From Paraglaciecola sp. T6c (GTDB lineage Bacteria > Pseudomonadota > Gammaproteobacteria > Enterobacterales > Alteromonadaceae), in the NCBI RefSeq assembly GCF_000014225.1, contig NC_008228.1, positions 1,054,001 through 1,118,000 on the forward strand: a stretch of DNA of 64,000 nucleotides, in the 5' to 3' direction. Positions 42,774 to 52,803 of this stretch are shown here, piece by piece (positions within the stretch are counted from its first letter, which is position 1; every line of letters begins with the position of its first letter). The position numbers were made by a program, and so were the translations under genes. Below the pieces are notes generated by a model, which saw only the letters and a list, made by a program, of their open reading frames with translations, did not search any database and was not told where the DNA came from.

Positions 42774-43733
42774 TTAACGCTCTAATAGGTTGCTTAAGGC
42801 GGCTAAACGTCCGGTCACTTCGCCAAACTCCATCATTGTTTCATCGAATATTTGCCTAATCGATTTTGTTTCTTTTATCCGCCCTGCAACTTGGCCTGTT
42901 AGCGCTATTCCTGCTTCTAAGTCACCGCCGAAATATACGGCTTGGGTATCTTGAAATTCGCTGAAAATATTTGCTGAACCTTCATTCAGAATACGCGTTG
43001 AACGTTCTGTACGCAGGGCACGAAGGGCAGGGCCAGGACCAGTTCGATTAAGAAACACAGTGTCAGTTGAATCGGCATCTATGATGGCGTTTTTCCAGTT
43101 CTGGTGCACCGGGCTTTCTGTTGCGCTTAAAATACGCGTTCCCATAAGCACCCCTTCTGCACCTAATGCCATGGCGGCGGCCATACTGCGCCCGTCCATA
43201 ATACCCCCCGCTGCGACAATAGGAACGTTTACCGCTTCACATACTTGCGGAATAAGCACCATACTTGATACGTCATCCGCATTCTTGAAACCGCCGCCTT
43301 CGCCGCCTTCAACGATAAGCCCATCAACGCCTGCTTCAACCGCTTTTAATGCGCCTTTAAGGTGCGGCACAACATGAAATACGGTGAGGCCAGCCTCTTT
43401 TAGTTGGGTGGTGTATTTTGTTGGGTCACCCGCTGAGGTGGTTACAAACCTAATGCCTTGATCGATAATGAAATCCAAAATCTTAGGATCTCGAACAAAC
43501 GCCTGAGCAATATTTACACCAAAAGGCTTGTCGGTTAGGTCACGCATCTTTAAAATTTCTTCGCGAATGGCATCAAGCTCCCCAGAGCTGGTTTCGATTA
43601 TGCCCATGCCGCCAGCGTTCGATACCGCAGATGAAAGCTGTGAGCGTGCAATCCACCCCATTGCTGCTTGTATGATGGGTTTTTCAATACCGAGCATATC
43701 TGTGATGCGTGTTTTGACTCTGAAGTCTGTCAT
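42774..43733 (-). CDS. Nitronate monooxygenase / FabK-type flavin oxidoreductase
   Basis: A 319-residue FMN barrel enzyme. It begins with IEKPIIQAAMGWIA, continues with SNAGGMGIIE, and has GGEGGG and PIVAAGGIMDGRSMAAAMALGA, all characteristic of the 2-nitropropane dioxygenase family. An AGGGGA site precedes the start. It probably oxidises nitronates such as propionate-3-nitronate to detoxify them; enoyl-ACP reductase relatives share the fold. It converges on mesD, so it is not co-transcribed with it. Confidence 0.87.
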   Translation of the reverse strand: MTDFRVKTRITDMLGIEKPIIQAAMGWIARSQLSSAVSNAGGMGIIETSSGELDAIREEILKMRDLTDKPFGVNIAQAFVRDPKILDFIIDQGIRFVTTSAGDPTKYTTQLKEAGLTVFHVVPHLKGALKAVEAGVDGLIVEGGEGGGFKNADDVSSMVLIPQVCEAVNVPIVAAGGIMDGRSMAAAMALGAEGVLMGTRILSATESPVHQNWKNAIIDADSTDTVFLNRTGPGPALRALRTERSTRILNEGSANIFSEFQDTQAVYFGGDLEAGIALTGQVAGRIKETKSIRQIFDETMMEFGEVTGRLAALSNLLER

Positions 43734-44091
43734 GGCTGTCCCCTGAAATTCGTTGCTAGAAAAGCGTGAGTACTCGTTTTTATAGATTTACCGGGCACAA
43801 TGGTACTTTTTTTCATGAATAGAGCGCCTAATCATTGACTTATCGCTTATCGAGTGACGTGATTAATTAGGCCGTCTGGTCCGATAGAAAACATAGAGTA
43901 CGAACGTAGATAAACTATCTCAGTGTCAGAGCTTCGATTGAACCCCGCCATTATCATTCATTTAAAGATTCTGTTTATACGGGCTTGCTGTTTATCCCGG
44001 CCCCTTAACGCCTTATATTTCGCAGCCTAGGTTACAGGAAAATATTCAAGCAAATGACTGACCTGATTTCGGTCGATTGAGGAGGGTGACT
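43734..44091 (+). other. Divergent intergenic region
   Basis: Contains promoters for the genes on both sides. The ribosome site GAGGAGG at 44079-44085 fixes the start of the next gene at 44092. No other feature was recognised. Confidence 0.4.
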
Positions 44092-44868
44092 ATGACGACG
44101 GCAAGGGTTAATTATCACGTTAGACGTGATGTGCCTCAGGCTTTCCAATTTGATGTTGATGGTATTGTTGGCAATATTATTTCACCCGAGCTAACGCCAG
44201 CCAATGTAACGGTTCGTGATGTGCGCAGCCAAGCGAACGCGGTCAATTTTTCGCAAGATGGCATTGTGTTTGTTGAGGCGAATACTCAGGTAAAGGATTT
44301 TGAACATGGCGATAGTTGGAAAGACCTTTATGAGCCAGAGCTGAGCAATTTACTTAAGCATACTATTGGTGCAAAAGGCGTGGTGATTTTTGATCACACA
44401 GTGCGAGTTGATGACCCAAACGCTACCCGCCGACCTGCGCGTAATGTGCATAATGATTACAGCGAGGCGGGCGTTAATAGACGTTTGGTTGACATAGTGG
44501 GGGCAGAGCGCGCCAAAGAATTTCAAAAAGGGCATTATGGCTTTGTGAATGTGTGGCGCCCCGTTGCGCAACCGATAATGTCATCGCCACTTGGCTTTAT
44601 TCGCCCAAGCTCTATGCAGTTGGATGATTGGATGAACATCGAGTTGATTTACCCTGACCGCACTGGGCAAATATTAGGGGTGGCCGAAAACCCTGAGCAT
44701 GAGTGGTTTTATCAATCACACATGAGACCCGATGAAGCGATTATATTCAATATATATGATAACCAAGGGCGGCCACATTTAGCGCACAGCGCACTGGATA
44801 TGAAAGAGGACGGGAACGTGAATGTCCCCCGTAAGAGCATTGAAACACGCACCTTAATCAAATATTGA
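44092..44868 (+). CDS. CmcJ/NvfI-family oxidoreductase
   Basis: A 258-residue protein of the CmcJ/NvfI family, related to iron- and 2-oxoglutarate-dependent dioxygenases. Family blocks: VVIFDHTVR, RRPARNVHNDYSEAG (the HNDY segment holds a likely metal His and Asp) and VNVWRPVAQPI, and a later RPDEAIIFNIYDN. The start is fixed by a strong GAGGAGG at 44079-44085. Fungal members act in natural-product pathways; the bacterial substrate is unknown. No biosynthetic neighbour was seen here. Confidence 0.85.
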   Translation: MTTARVNYHVRRDVPQAFQFDVDGIVGNIISPELTPANVTVRDVRSQANAVNFSQDGIVFVEANTQVKDFEHGDSWKDLYEPELSNLLKHTIGAKGVVIFDHTVRVDDPNATRRPARNVHNDYSEAGVNRRLVDIVGAERAKEFQKGHYGFVNVWRPVAQPIMSSPLGFIRPSSMQLDDWMNIELIYPDRTGQILGVAENPEHEWFYQSHMRPDEAIIFNIYDNQGRPHLAHSALDMKEDGNVNVPRKSIETRTLIKY

Positions 44869-45212
44869 TTATTGCTCCTTAATGCCCACTCATGCGTGTT
44901 AACGTCGTTAAGTCCTCTGTACAAAAGAATAGTTACCCACCAAAGTGCACAGATTAATGCCCCTGGCATTGGTGAGTTATTAAAGGGCATACAAATTTAC
45001 CAGAATCCTTTGTTTTTGTAGCCTCTCCCTTTTTAGCTCTTCACCTTTCAGTTTTTCGCTTTTTACCTCTGGCTCTTCAACTTAACTTCATATTTGTTTC
45101 ATCGTAAAGTGAGATCCTTTACTAACCTTAGTCATGAACATATCTGAGGTATCACTACAGAGTTGGTAGTACGCAGTCTTCTCTTCATTCATTTTTGGAA
45201 GGAGTTTTGCTG
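44869..45212 (+). other. Intergenic region before the nuclease gene
   Basis: No supported gene. A pyrimidine-rich run (about 45015-45085, CTTTTTAGC and similar words) lies in the middle. GGAAGGAG at 45197-45204 is the ribosome site of the nuclease gene. Confidence 0.4.
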
Positions 45213-46481
45213 ATGAGCGCTTACGATCCTGATTTTCTTGATGACTTTCTTTTACCCTTACCAAGCTTTGCGCCGCACCTTGATGAAAGCATCGTGCGAG
45301 ATGATGATTTAACTGAGCATTATGTGGCTGATTATGTGCACTATTCATTGGTCATGAACGGTGCGCCAGAAAGGCGCTCCGCTGTTTACGTGGCACTTAA
45401 CGTTGATCAGAATAAACACAAGCAAACCAGTCGCAGTAATCGCTGGCGCATTGACGGCCGTATTGGCAGTAAGTTTCAGTTAGATAATACCTATTATCGC
45501 AATAACGACTGGGATCGCGGCCATATGGCAAGGCGCACCACTGCCGCGTGGGGTGATAACGCAATTGATGCCCAGCGCGCGTCTAACGAAACGTTTTACT
45601 ACACAAATGCGTGCCTGCAACATGCCAATCTAAACCAAGATGAATGGCTAGGGCTTGAAGACTGGGTGTACGGTTTAGACTTAGATAAAGACGGTAAGAT
45701 CAGCTCGTTCTCTGGCCCTTTTTATGCAGATTATGATCGTAGCGTGCATCCAAGTGGCCATGCGTTGGCATTAGTGCCTGCGGGCTTTTTCAAAATCGTG
45801 TGCTTTGTCAATCAGGCGAATGAATTGGAGGTGCGCGCGTTTGTCATGTTTCAAGACGAAAAAGCCTTAGCGGACAAATCTGGGCGCAAAAAATACAATA
45901 ACCAAACTTATCAAACCACAGTCACTTACATTGAAGAGCTGACAGGATTGCAATTCGAGCCAGAGGTTTACCACGCTAACCCTATGACCCATTGCGATTC
46001 GAGCACTCATACCCGCGGGCCGAACAGTGTTAATGGTGAGCCAATTTTAACGCCTGAGCTGATTGAAGTGGCCAAGCCAAGTGATATTCAAAACACGTCA
46101 GGGCCTAGGCAAACGGTAAAAGACGACGTGGTGGATATATTTATCAGTGCTGCCATGGTTAACCCTGAAGGCAGTGACAAGGGCACTGAGTGGATAGGGC
46201 TAATTAATCTCGGCGCGGATGCGATTGACCTAACAGGCTGGAGCCTGTCTGACAATCAAGACAACGCTGTTGCGGTAGGGCAAGTCACGTTAAAGCCGGG
46301 TGAGTCAACAGTGGTAAAACAGCTCGGTAAAATTCGACTAGCGAATACAGGGGACGTGATCAAGCTGCATGATGACCAGAAAAACAGAATTGACTGGGTA
46401 AACTACACCGAAAAAACGGTCAAACCCGGCGCGCCTGTGCTGTTTTTATCCCCCAGAGATACGCTCGAATTAGATGTGTGA
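45213..46481 (+). CDS. DNA/RNA non-specific endonuclease with C-terminal lamin-tail domain
   Basis: A 422-residue two-domain protein. The N-terminal two thirds carry the beta-beta-alpha-metal nuclease motif DRGHMARR (residues about 104-111) with downstream Asn-containing FYYTNACLQHANLNQ, as in Serratia-type nucleases. The last 120 residues form a lamin-tail (LTD) immunoglobulin-like domain: EWIGLINLGADAIDLTGWSL and later NTGDVIKLHD. No signal peptide is visible, which is unusual for this nuclease family; the leader begins MSAYDPDFLDDFLL. The ATG at 45213 is set by GGAAGGAG. Function may be nucleic-acid scavenging or a toxin-like role. Confidence 0.85.
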   Translation: MSAYDPDFLDDFLLPLPSFAPHLDESIVRDDDLTEHYVADYVHYSLVMNGAPERRSAVYVALNVDQNKHKQTSRSNRWRIDGRIGSKFQLDNTYYRNNDWDRGHMARRTTAAWGDNAIDAQRASNETFYYTNACLQHANLNQDEWLGLEDWVYGLDLDKDGKISSFSGPFYADYDRSVHPSGHALALVPAGFFKIVCFVNQANELEVRAFVMFQDEKALADKSGRKKYNNQTYQTTVTYIEELTGLQFEPEVYHANPMTHCDSSTHTRGPNSVNGEPILTPELIEVAKPSDIQNTSGPRQTVKDDVVDIFISAAMVNPEGSDKGTEWIGLINLGADAIDLTGWSLSDNQDNAVAVGQVTLKPGESTVVKQLGKIRLANTGDVIKLHDDQKNRIDWVNYTEKTVKPGAPVLFLSPRDTLELDV

Positions 46482-46913
46482 AGAAAAGGTGTGGCTAATA
46501 GCCAGAGTGAATTGATTCGTTACAAGGTTGCCAGATTATGTGAACACAATTCACTAATAAACTTAAGGCAATTATTGCGGACAGGGAGGTATTTTGACTT
46601 CAGGGTAAATATTCTGGTGAGTATCGCCCAAGATACTCGCGCCGCTGTTACCGAATTGATACGAAACCGGGTTGGTTCGCGCATAATGCGTGCTAAAAAG
46701 CCCTTAAATCTATGACTTTAGCCATTTCGGCATAAATCTTTCATTCTTCTTGTAGTTTCATTTCCGGATGTTAATTCTATTTGTTAAAGTGGCGTCCAGT
46801 TTTTGTACTTGTTAGCTATTTTTCGCTGTCTTTTAGTTATTTTACTGAGTAACTAGGGAATTCACAGATTGCGACAGGTGCGTTGGTTCTTATTCGTAGG
46901 TTAAGGTTGCCCA
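46482..46913 (+). other. Intergenic region before minC, with one doubtful small frame
   Basis: A 74-codon frame (46491-46715, GTG start) follows the nuclease stop by 9 bp. It has an AAAAGG element nearby but no recognisable family. The rest carries the promoter and leader of minC. Confidence 0.4.
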
Positions 46914-47645
46914 ATGGCAAAAGTGTGTTTTCAGATGAAAGGCACTGCGTTTACAGCAGTGGTGATGGATCTTCAGGCGTATTCCGCGGACTTATTTCGT
47001 GCGCAGCTAAAGCAAAAAATTGATACCGCTCCACAGTTTTTCAATGCGTCTCCTTTGGTGCTCAACTTAGCTTCATTCGAAGGTCAGCTTGAAGATGAGC
47101 AACTTGAACATATTGTTGCCGTGTGCCGTGAGGAAGGATTACAACCGATCGCATGTAGAGGCGCTACGCCCGAATTGCGCTACACCGTAATGGGGTTGGG
47201 GCTTGCGTCACTGCCAGCAGCCAAGACCAGAAGTACTGAGATCCCAGCTGAACCTGTGCAAGCGAAAGTGAAACAGGTTGAGCCAGAACAAACCGTTGCC
47301 GAGCCGGCTCCGGTCGTTCGCCCAAGTAAGGTGATCACTAAACCGGTGCGCTCTGGTCAGCAGGTGTACGCAGAAGGTTGCGATTTAATCGTGATGGCAG
47401 CAGTCAGTGAAGGGGCTGAAGTATTAGCCGATGGACATATACACGTTTATGGCCCTTTACGAGGCCGCGCATTGGCTGGTGTGAAGGGTGATACAAATGC
47501 ACGGGTTTTTTGTCGACAGATGGAAGCTGAGCTGGTTTCGATTGCTGGCTACTTTGTGATGAATGAAAAATTACGTGAGCTGTGCTGGAAAGAACCGGCA
47601 CATGCATTTTTAGAGGGTGAATCCATACAAGTTGCGGTGATTTAA
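46914..47645 (+). CDS. minC: Septum-site determining protein MinC
   Basis: Inhibits FtsZ assembly near the poles. The N-terminal domain is followed by a Pro/Glu/Val-rich linker (about residues 105-140) and a C-terminal beta-helix domain with VYAEGCDLIVMAAVSEGAEV, HIHVYGPLRGRALAG and ARVFCRQMEAELVSIAG, which bind MinD. Length 243 is normal. It is the first gene of the minCDE operon, with a 100-bp gap to minD. Confidence 0.96.
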   Translation: MAKVCFQMKGTAFTAVVMDLQAYSADLFRAQLKQKIDTAPQFFNASPLVLNLASFEGQLEDEQLEHIVAVCREEGLQPIACRGATPELRYTVMGLGLASLPAAKTRSTEIPAEPVQAKVKQVEPEQTVAEPAPVVRPSKVITKPVRSGQQVYAEGCDLIVMAAVSEGAEVLADGHIHVYGPLRGRALAGVKGDTNARVFCRQMEAELVSIAGYFVMNEKLRELCWKEPAHAFLEGESIQVAVI

Positions 47646-47745
47646 CGGGCATTTCGTGTGAGCTAAGCGAGAACAAAGCGAGAAACACGTGTCGTCGATA
47701 AACTGCAATCAGTGGGTTGGCTAAAACAGTTAGTGAGGGAATGTA

Positions 47746-48555
47746 GTGGCTAAAATTATAGTGGTAACGTCCGGTAAAGGTGGCGTAGGGAAAACAACAA
47801 CAAGCGCAGCGATAGCAACAGGCTTAGCGATGCGTGGCTTTAAAACCGTGGTAATCGATTTTGATGTGGGCTTGCGAAACCTAGACTTGATCATGGGTTG
47901 TGAGCGCCGTGTGGTGTATGACTTTGTGAACGTCATCAAAAAAGAAGCCACATTGAATCAAGCGTTGATCAAAGACAAACGCACCCCAGGTTTGTTTATT
48001 TTGCCAGCGTCGCAAACGCGGGACAAAGACGCCCTGTCGATGGAAGGCGTGCAAACCGTGCTAGAGAACCTAGCCAAAGACTTTGAGTACATCATATGTG
48101 ACTCACCAGCAGGGATTGAGCAGGGTGCGCAAATGGCCTTGTACTTCGCGGATGAAGCGATTGTGGTAACGAACCCTGAAGTATCATCGGTGCGAGATTC
48201 AGATCGCATTATCGGTATTTTGCAAAGCAAATCACTTAAAGCAGAGCAAGGCGGAACGGTCAAAGAGCACTTGTTGCTTACCCGATATAACCCAGAGCGC
48301 GTTGCCTCAGCAGAAATGCTCAGTGTAGCGGATGTTGAAGATATTCTGGCTGTACCTTTGCTTGGCGTTATTCCTGAGTCTGAAGCGGTATTAAAAGCAT
48401 CTAACCAAGGTGCACCGGTTATTTTAGATCAAGAGTCTGAAGCGGGTCAGGCTTATCTTGATGCTGTGTCACGGTTGCTTGGCGAAGACGTCAAACACCG
48501 TTTCCTTGATGTACAGAAAAAAGGATTCTTGAAGCGATTACTAGGAGGTAAATAG
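47746..48555 (+). CDS. minD: Septum-site determining ATPase MinD
   Basis: Membrane-associated ATPase that recruits MinC and oscillates with MinE. The deviant Walker A motif KGGVGKTT is at residues 11-18, [10 protein letters not shown] and CDSPAGIE are the switch regions, and the C-terminal [10 protein letters not shown] is the amphipathic membrane helix. It uses a GTG start. It overlaps minE by 1 bp (TAGTG). Length 269 is normal. Confidence 0.98.
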   Translation: MAKIIVVTSGKGGVGKTTTSAAIATGLAMRGFKTVVIDFDVGLRNLDLIMGCERRVVYDFVNVIKKEATLNQALIKDKRTPGLFILPASQTRDKDALSMEGVQTVLENLAKDFEYIICDSPAGIEQGAQMALYFADEAIVVTNPEVSSVRDSDRIIGILQSKSLKAEQGGTVKEHLLLTRYNPERVASAEMLSVADVEDILAVPLLGVIPESEAVLKASNQGAPVILDQESEAGQAYLDAVSRLLGEDVKHRFLDVQKKGFLKRLLGGK

Positions 48556-48806
48556 TGAGCATTTTCAATTACTTTTTAAAGAAAGAGAAAAAGAGTTCAG
48601 CATCGCTGGCCAAAGAGCGCTTGCAGATTATTGTGGCGCACGAGCGCAGCAAGCGCCAACAGCCTGACTACTTACCCTTGATGCAAAAAGAAATCATGGA
48701 CGTTATTCGTAAATACGTGAACATAGATGAAGAGCAAGTGATTGTTCAGTTAGACAACAATGAAGATTGTTCTGTCTTGGAGTTGAACATTACCTTGCCA
48801 GAGTAA
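48555..48806 (+). CDS. minE: Cell division topological specificity factor MinE
   Basis: An 83-residue regulator that stimulates the MinD ATPase and gives midcell specificity. The anti-MinCD segment includes [13 protein letters not shown] (residues about 19-31), followed by the topological domain with [13 protein letters not shown]. It starts with GTG overlapping the minD stop, with AGGAGGTAAA as ribosome site. It is followed by a hairpin terminator. Confidence 0.97.
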   Translation: MSIFNYFLKKEKKSSASLAKERLQIIVAHERSKRQQPDYLPLMQKEIMDVIRKYVNIDEEQVIVQLDNNEDCSVLELNITLPE

Positions 48807-48832
48807 TTGTTCAAGACCGCTTCAGATATCGC

Positions 48833-48868
48833 GCGTGATCGTAAGAGATGCTTATGGTCACGCTCTTT
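48833..48868 (+). terminator. Terminator of the min operon
   Basis: A 13-bp stem with two G-U pairs (GCGTGATCGTAAG and CTTATGGTCACGC), AGATG loop, then TCTTTTG. Confidence 0.85.
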
Positions 48869-48962
48869 TGATTCTTCCTGCAGCTTTGGTGTTTTTTGCG
48901 CCTGTTTCACTTCTTGCTAGCTACCACTTTGCTTTCTAGATCCCCAACCTAAGGGCAACTTC

Positions 48963-49400
48963 CTATAAGTTGATGATGGCAAGCATGTCATCGTCGTCTT
49001 CATCCATCCCGACTTCGGTAAAGCCAAAGCTTTGGTAAAACGACTTTGCCACAGGATTGTCAGGGTTATAGCAAATCTCTATTTCTTGTAAACCCGTTGT
49101 TTGCTTTATTTCATGTAGCGCAAGCTCCATAGCAACTCGGCCAATACCGTGTTTTTGATACTGCTCGTCTACCATAAAGCGCCAAATAGATATTTTACGA
49201 GGACTTTCAGCGACCCACATAAAAAAGCCCACGGGCGTGCTACCTTGGTATATGCCTCGACAGGTATAGCCTGTATGGTATTTTGATTCCAGCAATGACC
49301 AGCTATTATCAGCCACATACTCTTGTTGCCCTTCGCTTACCGCTAGCTCACTTACTTCTTCAAAATTATCTTTAGTTACTGGCCTTAGGTTTATATTCAT
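48963..49400 (-). CDS. GNAT-family N-acetyltransferase
   Basis: A 145-residue acetyltransferase. The acetyl-CoA binding segment is VDEQYQKHGIGRVAMELAL (residues about 76-94), with Q-x-x-G-I-G as the pyrophosphate loop, and NPVAKSFYQSFGFTEVG is the typical C-terminal part. The substrate is not predictable; the size and layout fit diamine or aminoglycoside-like acceptors. It is transcribed toward the min operon terminator. Confidence 0.9.
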   Translation of the reverse strand: MNINLRPVTKDNFEEVSELAVSEGQQEYVADNSWSLLESKYHTGYTCRGIYQGSTPVGFFMWVAESPRKISIWRFMVDEQYQKHGIGRVAMELALHEIKQTTGLQEIEICYNPDNPVAKSFYQSFGFTEVGMDEDDDDMLAIINL

Positions 49401-49485
49401 TTCATTCCTTTGCTCTTAAGTCTTATACATAGAAACGTTATTGTGTGCTCGAATAGGCCGTTTTCAATTAAAAAGGACGTATGTT

Positions 49486-50340
49486 TTACGACTGTTTCAA
49501 TTCCCGCCACTCCAATGGGTTAAGCAGGTAACACTGCTTGAACTGTTCATACAGTTTCGGGTGGTGGCGTTGCAGTTGATGCGGCTTTTCAAAGAAGGTT
49601 TCTGTCACAACAGCGAAAAATTCGGCCGGGGAGGTTGCGCCATAACTGTCGATCACATCGTTATCGCCATTGGCCAATTTTTGTTGTTGCACGGCGAATT
49701 CAGCGCCTAACACCTGTGACCATTGTTGGTATTGTTCGGCTGTAGGTAATAATGGCAGGCCGTCCATGGCGGCATTTTCTTCATCTAATTTGTGGGCGAA
49801 TTCATGCATCACTACGTTGTGCCCATCACGGCTATCAAGGGCGCCTTGTAGCACGTGCTCCCAAGCGAGAACAATTGGCCCGCGATGCCAAGACTCACCC
49901 GCGCGAGTGCTGGTGGACGTGACCTGCAACAAGCCATCATGTTGGGTGCTGCTAGCCACATAAGTGTCGGGGTAAACCAAAATCGTCCGAAAACCAGGGT
50001 AGTAATCACCCGGGCGATTGAGCAATAAGGTGCATGCTTGTGCAGCGATTAACACGCGCACCGTATCGGTGACGTCGAATTCACCTCGGCCAATGATGTC
50101 TTTTTCATCTAAAAACACTTGCATGTGGCCAACGAGCTTACGCTGCAGTTCGTTAGGCAGGCGTGAATACAATGGGTATTGGTTTTTTAAAATCTGCAGA
50201 TATTCAGGTGCTAACGGTTTAGCACTTAATACAGCGCGCCGTGCTTTTTTGCGTTTTAGCTTGCGCTTGTCGAAATAAAACCAGCCCAGCATGATCACTA
50301 TCGGCAGGCTGAGTAAACAATAAATGAGTGTTTGGCGCAT
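49486..50340 (-). CDS. mtfA: MtfA-type zinc peptidase
   Basis: A 284-residue M90-family peptidase. The active site HEFAH lies in VVMHEFAHKLDEENAAMDG, and a further conserved segment, SPAEFFAVVTETFFE, supplies the third zinc ligand. An N-terminal membrane anchor and basic stretch (KRKLKRKKARR) precede the catalytic domain; the E. coli MtfA is cytosolic and lacks this anchor. E. coli MtfA binds the Mlc repressor; that link is not evident here. Confidence 0.87.
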   Translation of the reverse strand: MRQTLIYCLLSLPIVIMLGWFYFDKRKLKRKKARRAVLSAKPLAPEYLQILKNQYPLYSRLPNELQRKLVGHMQVFLDEKDIIGRGEFDVTDTVRVLIAAQACTLLLNRPGDYYPGFRTILVYPDTYVASSTQHDGLLQVTSTSTRAGESWHRGPIVLAWEHVLQGALDSRDGHNVVMHEFAHKLDEENAAMDGLPLLPTAEQYQQWSQVLGAEFAVQQQKLANGDNDVIDSYGATSPAEFFAVVTETFFEKPHQLQRHHPKLYEQFKQCYLLNPLEWRELKQS

Positions 50341-50603
50341 AAAGGCTCTTTGGGTGTTTCTACATAAGTGGTTAGCTTATCAAGTAATGTTTTACTGGAC
50401 TTGAGAAGTTGACATTTACTGCAAAAAACTGCCTTGAGTCGGATTTTAGAGTCATTAGGTTTTCTTGTATTTCTGATGTTATTCGGTTTTTCTAGGCTAA
50501 TTAAAATAATTAGTCGAAGTTTACCTAAAACAATAGCGGAAAAACGCCAGTGATTGCTCCTTAATATTGGACCTTAATAAAAAATATAACTTGTGAGGAT
50601 TTT

Positions 50604-52361
50604 ATGAGATTTCGTAACCTAATTTTTGGCCTGCTAGTGGCGCTAGGATCAACGTCAGTGGCGCAGTCGCAAAGCTTTGCAGAATATAACGATGACTTCC
50701 CTGAAACGGTTAAAGCTATGTATCACATCCCAGTCGCTATGCGAGATGGAATTGAACTCGCAACCGATGTTTATCTTCCAAAAGAAACGGGACATTTTCC
50801 AACACTTTTGATACGGGATATATATACCAATGGCTCTGCAGCTGGGAGGCAAAAGTACGCTAAATTTGCCACCACTAACGGTTATGCGCTTGTCTTTCAG
50901 TCTGTTCGTGGTAGGTATGATTCGGATGGAAAATGGTATCCCTACTTTCAGGAAATAAATGATGGTGACGACACTCTTAGTTGGATCGCAAAGCAAACCT
51001 GGTCTGACGGTAAAGTTGGCATGTTTGGGTCCTCGTACTTAGCTTCGGTCCAATGGCTTGCTGCCGTGAATCGCAACCCCGCATTAGTGGCAATAGCACC
51101 AGCCGTAAGCCCTGGGAATTACTATCGCGATGTAGCATATCCCGGGGGGGCATTTTCGTTACTCTCACGTGCTAGTTGGGGAATAGGGCTAGTTGGTAGC
51201 AAAACAAATATGTCGTTTCCGATCGATTGGGTAAGTGAAATTAAACATCTGCCACTTAATACTTTGGCTGAAAGTATCGGTTTCAACGTTAAGCATTTTC
51301 AGGATTGGATTGATCATCCATCTGATGATGCGTATTGGAAACCATTGAATTTAGAAGCGCGAGCTAATGAAATGGCAGTACCCGCGATGAATATTGGCGG
51401 GTGGTACGACGTTTTCTTGCGAAGCACTATTGGTAGCTATAAAACAATGACTGAAGAGGCTGCAACTGAAACCGCGAGAAATGGACAACGTCTTATCATT
51501 GGACCTTGGCCTCATGGATGGAACCAGAAAACGAAAATTGGTGACATGCAGCTAGGTGATAATTCCCTTATAGATGCACCCGATATGTTGCTTGAATGGT
51601 TCAACTATTGGATGAAAAGCGACGCTAAGCCAAATAGTTTAAATGAGAGCGACGCGCCAGTTAGAATTTATGTTATGGGAGAAAACGTGTGGCGGGATGA
51701 ACAGGAGTGGCCTTTAGCGAGAACTACGTATCGTCCATTCTATATGCATGCTGACAATTCACTTTCTGAAGAGGCCTCAGCTGCTAAGTCAGCCAGTATG
51801 AAATATGACTATGATCCAGCTGACCCTGTGCCGACGTTAGGCGGAAATATTATGTCAGCAAAATTACGCGGACCTTTTGACCAAAAGCCACTAGATGGGC
51901 GGAAAGATATCCTGAGATTTGTAACCGAACCCGTTACGCAAGCAACAGAAATTACAGGCCCGATTAGTGCTGAAATATATGCTTCAAGCAGCGCTCCTGA
52001 TACTGACTTTATGGCAAAGTTAATTGTTGTTAAACCTGATGGCAGCGCTCTTAATCTTGTCGATGGCGTTATTCGTGCTCGTTACAGAGAAGGTTTTGAT
52101 AAGCCTCAGTTGATCGAGCCAGGTAAGGTGTACAAGTACAATATTGATATGTGGGCAACCAGTTATAAGTTATCTCCTGGTGACCGTATAAGAATTGATA
52201 TTACTAGCAGTAATTTTCCAAGATTGGCTAGAAACTTAAATACAGGAGCCGGTTTTGCCAAGAGTTCTGAAATGAAAATTGCCAATCAAACAATCCATAT
52301 GAGTAAAAAGTATCCGTCAAAAATAGTGCTTCCAATCATTCCTACAGAAAGTGTGAAATAA
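50604..52361 (+). CDS. Secreted CocE/NonD (S15) family hydrolase
   Basis: A 585-residue alpha/beta hydrolase with a signal peptide (cleavage about residue 20). The nucleophile elbow G-S-S-Y (Ser144 in MFGSSYLASVQW) and the later GPWPHGWNQ His segment are typical of cocaine esterase and X-Pro dipeptidyl peptidase relatives; a C-terminal jelly-roll domain covers about residues 400-580. It may cleave an ester, amide or peptide bond. It stands alone upstream of the leftward receptor cluster and ends in a hairpin terminator. The substrate might be that taken up by the adjacent receptors, but this is only inferred. Confidence 0.87.
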   Translation: MRFRNLIFGLLVALGSTSVAQSQSFAEYNDDFPETVKAMYHIPVAMRDGIELATDVYLPKETGHFPTLLIRDIYTNGSAAGRQKYAKFATTNGYALVFQSVRGRYDSDGKWYPYFQEINDGDDTLSWIAKQTWSDGKVGMFGSSYLASVQWLAAVNRNPALVAIAPAVSPGNYYRDVAYPGGAFSLLSRASWGIGLVGSKTNMSFPIDWVSEIKHLPLNTLAESIGFNVKHFQDWIDHPSDDAYWKPLNLEARANEMAVPAMNIGGWYDVFLRSTIGSYKTMTEEAATETARNGQRLIIGPWPHGWNQKTKIGDMQLGDNSLIDAPDMLLEWFNYWMKSDAKPNSLNESDAPVRIYVMGENVWRDEQEWPLARTTYRPFYMHADNSLSEEASAAKSASMKYDYDPADPVPTLGGNIMSAKLRGPFDQKPLDGRKDILRFVTEPVTQATEITGPISAEIYASSSAPDTDFMAKLIVVKPDGSALNLVDGVIRARYREGFDKPQLIEPGKVYKYNIDMWATSYKLSPGDRIRIDITSSNFPRLARNLNTGAGFAKSSEMKIANQTIHMSKKYPSKIVLPIIPTESVK

Positions 52362-52375
52362 ACTAGGTCTGTGAT

Positions 52376-52405
52376 GTGTGAGTGGGCCAAAGAACCACTC
52401 GCACT
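52376..52405 (+). terminator. Terminator of the CocE-type gene
   Basis: Ten-base-pair stem with one mismatch (GTGTGAGTGG and CCACTCGCAC), 9-10-nt loop, then TCCTTTG. Probable but with a short T run. Confidence 0.65.
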
Positions 52406-52763
52406 CCTTTGTATTGCTAGTGAGTGTCTAGATAAATTTCAATAGATATAGCCCATTCTTGAAGTCGTAGACGTCAATAGCCATCGCAGTAAGTTTTATA
52501 CAATGAACACATCGAAAAGGTGTTGCCGACACTCCGGGGATTCTAAAACTGTTTAGCTGTGTAGTTGTATGAGGGACTGGTGCTTAAACACGAGATATAA
52601 ATAATATATATCTCGGGGTATGCTTGCCGCTTTAGCGATATATAACATTGTCAAAAAAGGCTATTAGGCACGTGAATTGAAGCAATATTACCTCAATATG
52701 TAGACCGCAAATGTATAACTCCTTATGAATAAATGAGCGGGCTGAAGGTGTGATGAAAAAGCA
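52406..52763. other. Intergenic region between convergent genes
   Basis: No gene. An AT-rich perfect dyad CGAGATATA and TATATCTCG (52591-52615, 7-nt spacer) lies in the middle; it is of unknown meaning and resembles neither terminator well. Confidence 0.4.
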
Positions 52764-52794
52764 GCAAACTTCATGATACAGTTATGAAGTTTGC
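52764..52794 (-). terminator. Strong terminator of the leftward cluster
   Basis: Perfect 11-bp stem GCAAACTTCAT and ATGAAGTTTGC with a 9-nt loop, followed on the minus strand by TGCTTTTTCATC. It ends the receptor-VCBS transcription unit. Confidence 0.9.
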
Positions 52795-52803
52795 ACTTAG
52801 AGG

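Noticed and set aside
46491-46715. 74-codon frame after the nuclease gene
   Set aside because: GTG start with weak ribosome site and no family; kept only as a note in the intergenic entry.
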